NCBI GenBank assembly: GCA_937928045.1
Contig: CALFWO010000017.1
Span: 62,001-126,000, forward strand
Direction of reading: 5' to 3'
Length of the DNA: 64,000 nucleotides
Source of the DNA: an uncultured Saprospiraceae bacterium
GTDB taxonomy: Bacteria; Bacteroidota; Bacteroidia; Chitinophagales; Saprospiraceae
In this document: positions 53,841 through 62,100 of the stretch, piece after piece
How the letters are laid out: each line of letters begins with the position of its first letter
Position numbering within the stretch: position 1 is the stretch's first letter
Position numbers and translations under genes: made by a program
The notes under the pieces: model-generated
Database searches by the model: none
Seen by the model: only the letters and a program-made list of their open reading frames with translations
Told to the model about the DNA's origin: nothing

Positions 53841-55655
53841 ATGATGAAAAAGTATTCCATTTCAATTACCACATTTCTTTTGTTGCTCTTTGCAATAAAT
53901 CTTGCTACAGCTCAAAATGTAGGTATTAACGAAGACAATTCTTCTCCAAATTCCAAAGCAATTCTAGACGTTAAGTCAACCACAAAAGGAGTTTTGCTGC
54001 CAAGAATGACGACTAACCAGCGGACAAGTATGTCATTAAATCTAACCAATACGGCGATGGTTGTTTATGATACCGATTTGAAGAATTATTTCTTTTGGGA
54101 CGGAATGGAATGGGAATATTTTGGTGGTAACTACTGGATGTCCAATACCACGGGAATTCATAGTTTTCCTACTTCAAAAAATGTTGGGATTGGAGATGTG
54201 GCATATAGTCTTGCCAAGTTTAGAGTGGTAAGTGATGATAATCGATACGGTATTAGCACAAATGTTAGCAATCTCACCAATAATTCCATTGTCGGTCATT
54301 TCATTCAAATGAGTTCTTCAATTGATGCTACACAAGATGGTCTTTCAATTAATATGTCCGGTACGGGTGGCGTTGGAATTAAAAGAGGTGTGCGATCAAT
54401 CGTTCATCTTGCAGCTGGACAAACACAGGATGCTTTTGGATTGTATGGTCAAGTCAATGGTAACATTGCTACCAACAATAAATACGGTGTTTATGGAACG
54501 ATCTCAGGTTCTGCAGACAATAGTTATGGTGTATATGGAAAAGTTAATGGTGCTAACAATTATGCCATCTATGGTGAAAACTTAAACACCAATGGGTTTG
54601 GCGGATTCTTTGATGGGAAAGTAGCAATTACTAACAATCTTGGATTGGGACAATCTGGTACAAATGATGCCGCCGTCTTAGATATAGATAGCGACAGTCG
54701 GGCAACTGGAATAGATCTTTTTAATGATTATGACGGCAATAATCCTAAGTGGGGGATATATAATATCGTTTCTGGTGAAGGTACAGGTAATCACTATGGT
54801 ACCTTTAGTAGAGTATTCATGAATGCCAACGCTACCTTGGCAGGTTTTGGAACTTTTACAGAGATAGTTGATAACGGTCCAGCGGACACTTATGCACTTT
54901 TTTCAAGGGCAACCGGAGATCCGACGCAGAATAACTGGGCCGGTTATTTCGATGGTCGTGTTCAGATCGTCGGAGGAACAACAGCCACACTTCCAAGAGA
55001 TGGGCACTTGATGTTGGGGGAATCAAATAGCACAAATCTAGTCTTAGATGACACTCGAATCATTGCAAGGAATAATGGCGCTGCTTCCAACCTTTTTCTA
55101 AATCCTTATGTCGGAGATGTTGTAGTTGGTAGTCCAACCAATACCAGTAATTTTAGACTAAATGTTTCTGCCGATAGTGGCCAGGATGCACTTCGAGTTG
55201 GGGTAGGAGTGAATACAAAATTAAAAGTTTTAGCCAATGGAGCTACAGTAATTGGATCAAATGCAACCGCCAATATTCCCGCAAATGGATTGTATGTAAG
55301 TGGTAATGTTCGCTTGGGTTATACTGGTAGCGATGGTAATGCATATAAACTAGCAGTAAATGGTAAAATGTTAGGAGAAGAATTACGAATTGAAGATTCT
55401 AGCAATTGGCCGGACTATGTTTTTGCTGATGATTATCAATTAAAAACATTGGATGAAGTCGAAGCTCACATTAATCAATATTCTCACTTACCGGGAATTC
55501 CATCTGCCAAAGTTGTTGAAGCTGAAGGGATCTTAGTCGGAGATATGCAGAAAAAAATGATGGAGAAAATCGAAGAATTGACTTTGTATTTGATTGAAAT
55601 GAAAAAAGAAAATGAAGCATTGAAATCTCGTGTTGAAATTCTTGAATCTAAATAA
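53841..55655 (+). CDS. Secreted cell-surface protein with C-terminal coiled coil
   Basis: A 604-residue protein. Signal peptide (SITTFLLLLFAINLATAQ) then NVGINEDNSSPNSKAILDVK, KGVLLPRMTTNQRTSMS and a VVYDTDLKNYFFWDGMEWEY segment, the usual N-terminus of a widespread Bacteroidota surface family. The central part is beta-rich with repeated YGVYG phrases (NKYGVYGTISGSADNSYGVY). The end is SHLPGIPSAKVVEAEGI and an amphipathic coiled coil (MMEKIEELTLYLIEMKKENE). The final part resembles tail-fibre-like trimeric proteins. No T9SS sorting domain. Starts ATG-ATG at 53841/53844; the following protease gene starts 14 bp after its stop. Confidence 0.8.
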   Translation: MMKKYSISITTFLLLLFAINLATAQNVGINEDNSSPNSKAILDVKSTTKGVLLPRMTTNQRTSMSLNLTNTAMVVYDTDLKNYFFWDGMEWEYFGGNYWMSNTTGIHSFPTSKNVGIGDVAYSLAKFRVVSDDNRYGISTNVSNLTNNSIVGHFIQMSSSIDATQDGLSINMSGTGGVGIKRGVRSIVHLAAGQTQDAFGLYGQVNGNIATNNKYGVYGTISGSADNSYGVYGKVNGANNYAIYGENLNTNGFGGFFDGKVAITNNLGLGQSGTNDAAVLDIDSDSRATGIDLFNDYDGNNPKWGIYNIVSGEGTGNHYGTFSRVFMNANATLAGFGTFTEIVDNGPADTYALFSRATGDPTQNNWAGYFDGRVQIVGGTTATLPRDGHLMLGESNSTNLVLDDTRIIARNNGAASNLFLNPYVGDVVVGSPTNTSNFRLNVSADSGQDALRVGVGVNTKLKVLANGATVIGSNATANIPANGLYVSGNVRLGYTGSDGNAYKLAVNGKMLGEELRIEDSSNWPDYVFADDYQLKTLDEVEAHINQYSHLPGIPSAKVVEAEGILVGDMQKKMMEKIEELTLYLIEMKKENEALKSRVEILESK

Positions 55656-55669
55656 TTTTTCAAATCAAA

Positions 55670-56821
55670 ATGATCATGAGATTTATATTAATCATTTTAA
55701 TAGTGTTACCTATTCGATTGTTGGCGCAACAAATTAATTCTGCAGAATTGCTGAATGCCATCACACAACCAGATATGGAATGCGGTACTCCTGAGCCCAA
55801 CTACGAAGAGGCATTAAATCGTATAAAAAAACTTCGACCGACTATTGAAGCTCAAAGAAATTCAAGATCTGCTGCTCCAAAATTAATTGTTCGGATGGTC
55901 ATACATAGATTGAGTAGTTCAACAGGGTTAGAAGGCCCTCCAGAAGATACCATATTTGCGGCAGTTGATAAAGCTCGATCAGAATACGCAGCTGGAGACA
56001 TCTGTTTTTCGCTGGATTATATTAATTATGTTAATCAAGATACAGTAATGACAGCTGACGCTTCCAATTACAAAGATTTAGTATCCACCTTGTTTTATCC
56101 TGATCACGGTGATCCGGATAGAATAGATGTGTTTATTTTTCCGCAAGAATGCGGAACTTTTGGAGCATCTCTAGCTATTCCAAATGATCTATTTGCGATG
56201 TCTGAAGATTTGTTGTTGACTAGAGTAACCTTTTCTCATGAAATGGGACATGCTTTGGGACTCTATCACACGCATCAAGGTGATGGAGAATCTTGCGCAT
56301 CAGGCTTAAAGGAAAATATTGATGGATCAAATTGTTCTACCTCGGGAGATTTTATGTGCGATACAAATGCAGATCCAAGACTTTCAATAAATGTCAATAA
56401 CGGTAATGTAAATTCAGCAACTTGTGTTTACACAAATGGTGGAGCGACCGATTGTAATGGAGATTCTCCTTACGTTCCACCAATATCTAACATTATGTCT
56501 TACGGCGTGTTTTGTAGAACAACTTTTTCTAATGATCAATTTGATGCTATGCGTTCAGAATTATTAGTCGGAACAGTAGGGCCATTGGTCAGTGTAGTTG
56601 GCCAACAAACGGTTATACTTACAACAGGAAACGTTACAGGTGGAGAACATCATAGAACAGCGCTGGAAACAATTATTTCAAATTTTGGAGATGTTATTAC
56701 GATCTCAAATAATGCAAAAGTTCATCACACTGCTGGCGAAAATATAATTCTTCAGGAAGGGTATGAAATAAAACCTACTAATGGCAGATATACGGGAGTA
56801 GTAGGTGATCCTTGTAATTGA
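55670..56821 (+). CDS. Secreted zinc metalloprotease (M43/pappalysin-like), copy 1
   Basis: A 383-residue protein with a signal peptide (MRFILIILIVLPIRLLAQ after an in-frame MI). Zinc site: FSHEMGHALGLYHTHQGDG, an HExxHxxGLxH motif (first His at residue 190), and a Met-turn NIMSYG. Conserved cysteines in ENIDGSNCSTSGDFMCDT fit pappalysin-type members. The C-terminal ~90 residues (GTVGPLVS onward to VVGDPCN) form a domain resembling the 3-coathanger stack of secreted Bacteroidota proteins. It lacks a classic T9SS C-terminal domain. It is the first of a tandem pair and lies 14 bp after the surface-protein gene. Confidence 0.85.
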   Translation: MIMRFILIILIVLPIRLLAQQINSAELLNAITQPDMECGTPEPNYEEALNRIKKLRPTIEAQRNSRSAAPKLIVRMVIHRLSSSTGLEGPPEDTIFAAVDKARSEYAAGDICFSLDYINYVNQDTVMTADASNYKDLVSTLFYPDHGDPDRIDVFIFPQECGTFGASLAIPNDLFAMSEDLLLTRVTFSHEMGHALGLYHTHQGDGESCASGLKENIDGSNCSTSGDFMCDTNADPRLSINVNNGNVNSATCVYTNGGATDCNGDSPYVPPISNIMSYGVFCRTTFSNDQFDAMRSELLVGTVGPLVSVVGQQTVILTTGNVTGGEHHRTALETIISNFGDVITISNNAKVHHTAGENIILQEGYEIKPTNGRYTGVVGDPCN

Positions 56822-56928
56822 TGATGAGATATTTTTATCTGAAAAAGAACACCAACTGCATCTATCCATCTTTTTTATTGAAATCTCTTTCGAGTAGTTG
56901 ATTTTTGGAAATACTTAATAAAGAAAAT

Positions 56929-58065
56929 ATGAGAGTGTTGATGTTTTGTTTTTTGTGCTTGCCAATCGGAATGTTTGCGCAGCAAACAAAGACTAATCAG
57001 GTCCAAAATAGTTCTGTAAACGAATTTGTGGAATGTGATACTCCAGTTCCAGATTATTTTGAAGCCCTAAGACGAAAGCAAAAACTTGAACCTGCTATAG
57101 AAGCACAACGAAATGGAAGATCAGCTGCAGCAAAAATTGTGGTTAGATTAGTATTACATAGATTGAGTAGTTCTACTGGAATAGAAGGGCCGACGGATGC
57201 TACAATGATAGCGGCTGTTGAAAAAGTGAGAAGTGAGTATAGTGCCGGAGACATTTGTTTTTCTCTGGACTATATTAATTACATCAACTTAGATACAATT
57301 ATGACCATCACTGGTAATAAATATACTTTCATGATGGACTACTTATATCCAAATTACGGCGATCCTGATAGATTAGACTTTTTTATTTATCCAGATGAAT
57401 TGAATGCAGGTGCTTTTGCAGGAGCCATTGTCTCTGATGTTTTTGGCATGGGAGAAGATCGTTTGGTGCCTACGAGTGTTACAGTTGCTCATGAAATTGG
57501 ACATTGTTTGGGATTGGTACATACTCATGAAGATTATGGCCAATCTTGTCCAAGCGCATTAATTGAAAATATTGATGGATCTAATTGTGCCACTGCCGGA
57601 GATATGATTTGTGATACGCCAGCTGATCCAAATATTGGTCCTCCAAGTAGAAGGGATACTGTCACTTGCGAATTTATTGGAACAACACTTATGGATTGTA
57701 ATGGAGATGCTCCTTATACGCCAATTATGAACAATATTATGTCTTACGCTGGGCCATGTAGAACAGCATTTATCCCTGCCCAATTCGATGCTATGAGAGC
57801 CGAATTATTAACCGGAACTGTTGGTCCTCTAGTAAGTGACATTGCTCCTCAAACACTAATACTAACGACCGGAACAGTAAGCGGAGGTGAAAATCATAGA
57901 ACAGCTCTTGGGACGATCATCTCAAATTTTGGAGATGTCATTACAATCTCGAACAATGCAAAAGTTTATCACACCGCTGGTGAAAATATAATTCTACAAG
58001 AAGGCTATGAAATAAAACCAACCAATGGTCGATACACTGGAGTAGTGGGAGATCCTTGCAATTAG
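56929..58065 (+). CDS. Secreted zinc metalloprotease (M43/pappalysin-like), copy 2
   Basis: A 378-residue paralogue of the previous gene. Signal peptide MRVLMFCFLCLPIGMFAQQ; the ATG at 56929 is chosen over a TTG at 56905. Zinc site VAHEIGHCLGLVHTHEDYG (first His at 188), Met-turn NIMSYA. The catalytic half is clearly diverged from copy 1, but the last 46 residues differ by one (H versus Y), although many codons are different at synonymous sites. This points to strong protein-level constraint. Probably degrades extracellular protein. Confidence 0.85.
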   Translation: MRVLMFCFLCLPIGMFAQQTKTNQVQNSSVNEFVECDTPVPDYFEALRRKQKLEPAIEAQRNGRSAAAKIVVRLVLHRLSSSTGIEGPTDATMIAAVEKVRSEYSAGDICFSLDYINYINLDTIMTITGNKYTFMMDYLYPNYGDPDRLDFFIYPDELNAGAFAGAIVSDVFGMGEDRLVPTSVTVAHEIGHCLGLVHTHEDYGQSCPSALIENIDGSNCATAGDMICDTPADPNIGPPSRRDTVTCEFIGTTLMDCNGDAPYTPIMNNIMSYAGPCRTAFIPAQFDAMRAELLTGTVGPLVSDIAPQTLILTTGTVSGGENHRTALGTIISNFGDVITISNNAKVYHTAGENIILQEGYEIKPTNGRYTGVVGDPCN

Positions 58066-58100
58066 CTAGTTGAATAAAAAGTTCTTTATGAAGTCTTAAT

Positions 58101-58643
58101 TTAATAGAATCTTATCCAGTCAATTTCCAGGGAGAATTCTCCGGGCTGTTTATCACTAAGTATAAAGCCCATTCGAATGACTTTCTCAAACTCTTCTTCA
58201 GAACTTCCTTTTCGAATTACTTCGCCGACTTGTAGCAAATCAAATTCTTTCAAAGGCATTTTGATCGTTGTCCATTCGTTAATTGTAGTTGAAAAATTAA
58301 ATTTGTGATTAGGTCTCCACCAACGACGATCACTAGACAAGGAAAAACCATATTTTCGACCATCTCCTTTGACTCTAATTTCAATGCCTTCGTGAATAGC
58401 TAAATTCATTTTGGCCCATGGACTCCGGTAAGATGCAAAGCCACCATTGTTTTCCAATGATAAATTCCCAGAAAACAATACACTGTTTTTTTGATCAATA
58501 GCTTTGGAAGAAGACCGACCGCCCATAACATCGTCATTGATGATTAACCAGCTGTTTTCACCAAGTAACGGGAAATCAAATTCCAATTTACCTTTTTCAA
58601 TTGAACCAAAACTTATCATAAGAAGAATTATAATTGAATACAT
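58101..58643 (-). CDS. CIA30 family protein
   Basis: A 180-residue protein with a hydrophobic start (MYSIIILLMISFGSIEKGK). The body fits the CIA30 beta-sandwich: WLIINDDVMGGRSSSKAI, FSGNLSLENNGGFASYRS, GIEIRVKGDGRKYGFSL, LSDKQPGEFSLEIDWIRFY. In eukaryotes CIA30 helps complex I assembly; in bacteria the role is unclear. It is convergent with the metalloprotease pair, 35 bp between the stops. Confidence 0.82.
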   Translation of the reverse strand: MYSIIILLMISFGSIEKGKLEFDFPLLGENSWLIINDDVMGGRSSSKAIDQKNSVLFSGNLSLENNGGFASYRSPWAKMNLAIHEGIEIRVKGDGRKYGFSLSSDRRWWRPNHKFNFSTTINEWTTIKMPLKEFDLLQVGEVIRKGSSEEEFEKVIRMGFILSDKQPGEFSLEIDWIRFY

Positions 58644-58746
58644 TGTGGTTGGTTATCTTAATGTCTAAACATTGTAAATCTCATTCGGTTGAATCATAAA
58701 TAAGAATTTATAATTATCCAGTACCTTTACACTACAAATAAAATAC

Positions 58747-58959
58747 ATGAAGCTTATTCCTATTGTCTTTTTGGTGCTTAGTACCGGAATCGTTGTCACT
58801 TTGTTTACCTCCGTATTTAAGTTAATGAATTTTGATTTTGAAAAAGAACCAATGAGTACAAAAGTTATTTATAAGATTTTCCGGTTGCCTTTGTTGTTTT
58901 TCCTATTGTTAATTATGTTCATTGCAGTAGGAATTCCTATGCTAGAAGGAAATGGATAG
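58747..58959 (+). CDS. Small two-segment membrane protein
   Basis: A 70-residue protein: MKLIPIVFLVLSTGIVVTLF, a short loop (NFDFEKEPMSTKVIYKIF) and RLPLLFFLLLIMFIAVGIPM. A TACCTTTA sequence at 58722-58729 is a one-mismatch -7 element. Family unknown. Confidence 0.6.
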   Translation: MKLIPIVFLVLSTGIVVTLFTSVFKLMNFDFEKEPMSTKVIYKIFRLPLLFFLLLIMFIAVGIPMLEGNG

Positions 58960-59106
58960 AATTCCTATGTTCGTCAGGAATTTGTCAAACTTGATATGTT
59001 TGAGCGGCCAATTTTGAATTAACTTACGTTAAATCTATAGTGCTCTGCCAAATATCTAAGCAGTGTTACTATTTATCTTCATCAGGGTCCTTACAATTTA
59101 CCAATT

Positions 59107-62100
59107 ATGCGGATTACTGCGATATTACTTTTTTTCGTTTGGAGTGGAACGTTATTTAGCCAAGATCTCTATTCTTCTATTTCGACTACCAATAAATTCA
59201 TTTGGAGAATTTCAGCCGAGGAGGCAAAGTCTATTTTTGAAAATGGACCGACAACTGTAAATGAAAAGTATTTCCATACTTTGATAGATACCATTCCGAT
59301 TGGTAAGGATTTTAAAAACAATTACAACAAGGATTTATCCATTGGGCATTATTTGATTGCTGGAATTCAAAAAGAAAATCTAGTTTGGAGTTACTATGAA
59401 CGCTCCCCATATGATGTCCAGGTATTTCAAAATAATACAGATCTAGTAGTTCAAGTCACAGACAGTTTAATGCAGCCAATTGCTGATGCGAAGGTGGTTG
59501 TGAAAAAACGGAATTTGAAGTTCGACAAAAAATCAAAAAGCTATCGATCTAGAGTCAAGTTTAACAAAGAAAACATTGAGGTCACTATTGATGGTTTTCG
59601 ATCTTTTCATCAGGTAAAGAATACAAATATTAGAAGCAAAAAAGAAGTTTGGAGAAATGTGCTTTATGGAAAACCTCAGCGGTATGTTGTTTTGCCAATT
59701 CGATATATAATAAGATTACCCATTGATGGTTTTAAATCCATTCGCAGAAAAGGACACTACGGTGTCATTTACGGAACTAAAAATGGATTCAGGAAATTCA
59801 GAAGATTAGTGGCTTGTACATTTTCTTCTTCGCCTTGTACTCCAAAAGAGTATAAAGGATATGCCATCCTGTCAAAGCCAAAATATAGAATTAATGACAC
59901 GCTAAAAGTAAAGGCCTATTTAACCGATCATAAAAATCGACCTTTGAAAATTCCGTTAGAAGTGGAACTGGGAGGAGGAATTCGGAAAAGTTTCGGAATG
60001 ATTGAGCCAGCTGCGCCCGGATCTTATGAGTGGACTGTAATCCTTGATAAAGAAAAGTATAAATTAAAACTAGATAAAAAATACCGAGTTAATTTTCGAA
60101 AGGATCACTTGTTGATTAAATCCGTTGGATTCAAATTGGAGCAATATGACTTGAAGGCCATTTCGTTTACGGTTGATAAAAGTCGGGATGAACACATCCA
60201 TACATCTCCTTTTTTTCTAAAAATAAATGCGAAAGATGAAAATGAATTGAGGTTGAAAGATGCACGTGTAAAGATTAAGATTCAAACTACAAATGTTAAT
60301 AGTTTTTTGGAGAAAAATATGTTTGTACCAATAGCGGTACTTGATACCAATTTCTTACTTGACGCTAACGAGGAGACTGCATTTTATATTCCTGATTCCT
60401 TATTTCCAAAAGCCAATCTTAAATATAATGTCAATATTGAATTGTTAAATGGAAACAACGAAAGTAGAAAACAGACTTTAGAGGTCAACCGAAAGTATAA
60501 AACTTTTCCTTTTAGAATGGAATTGGATCAAGATTCAATTATTGTAACCAAAATAGATTCGACCAATAGTTCATTAGAGCCAGCATCCTTATTTTTCTAT
60601 AAAGATCGAATGGAAGAAATTGGGCAAACTAATGGAATGTCAAAATTTAAAATCGATCCGGGAGCCTCCTTCTATAGCTTGTTTCATGAGGGAGCTAGAC
60701 AGCTGTTGTATATGAGAAAAGAATCAAGTCAACTGTCCTTGTCTTACACCAGGAGCAAAGATTCAATTATTGTCAATATTGTAAATCCTAGAAAATTACC
60801 ATTTAGCTATTTTGTTTATAAAGTGAACCGGGAAGTGAAAAAGGGATTTGGAAATATTTCGAGAATTTCTTTTCCTGCAAAAAATAGTAAAAATTATACT
60901 TTTTCTATCGAATATCTTTGGGCCGGAATGGTGGACAACAAACATTATAGCATTCCTGCAGAATATTATAAAGTCAATCTGATCGTAAATCAACCTAGTA
61001 GAATAGTTCCCGGGCAACAGGTCGATGTTGAGATAACCGCGGTTGATCAAAAAGGAAAACCAATTGAAGATCTTGATGTTTCAGCTTTTGGAAGCACCGC
61101 TAAATTGAAACACTATCCTGAAAAATTCAAAGCGCATCAGAAAAATAAAAAGAGAAAGAAACTGCGCGCAAATTACCAAAAAGATGTTACCAATTATCAC
61201 GGTAAACTTTTAATTCCATATAGCGATTGGGCGCCACTGACTAGACTGGATACCATTGCATATTACAATTTAAGATTCCCAAAAGATAGTCTTTACAGAA
61301 TTGAATATTCTATATCCGATAGTATAACACAAGTGGCCCCCTTTGTAGTTAGAAATGGAAAAATTCAAAAAGTACATGTTGTTCACATTGACAATGTGCC
61401 TTTGTATTTTTCTTGGGCAACGCATGACAGGCCTTTTTCCTTTCCTTGTAAACCAGGTAAAAGAGAAATTAGAATCCGAATTGCAGATGCTGAAATCACC
61501 CTAAAAAATGTTGAAATTTTTGCCAATAAGAAAAACATTATAGCCATTGATCCTGATGAGTATTTTAATCAGAAGGCGATTGTGGAAAAGAAACATGAAT
61601 TAGACAAAAGGGAAGTTAAAAACTATGAGCGCTATACCTTCTTTTACTCTCATGGATTCGGACCTAAGCCGGTTTGGTTAGAACAAGATAGTTTGATTTA
61701 TGCGCTGCCGAAGACAAATGGTATTGGAGTAGTAGGACCAATATTCCCACGAAAGATTAAATTTGAATATTTAAATGAATTCAAACATGAATTTTGGAAT
61801 ACCTCAAAGTTTAGACATGAGTTTTATCCAAACTTGATGAAGATGTGGGAAGTTAATGAAGAGAAAAGGAAGTTTAACAATTTGCAAAAGTTCAGTAATG
61901 GCGCAGTTCATCCATCCTTTAGAGATACCGTTCGAACTGTGCAGTGGATCAAAGAAAAGGAATTGAGCTATTTGCGTGGACTAAGAAATAAAAAATATAA
62001 ATTTTCTTTTAAAGCGAATGACAATGGAGACAATGGCTCTTTAAATTTGAAGCCAAAGTTGCACAAGGGTGCAGCTCCAGTGAATTTGTTTTTCTTTAGC

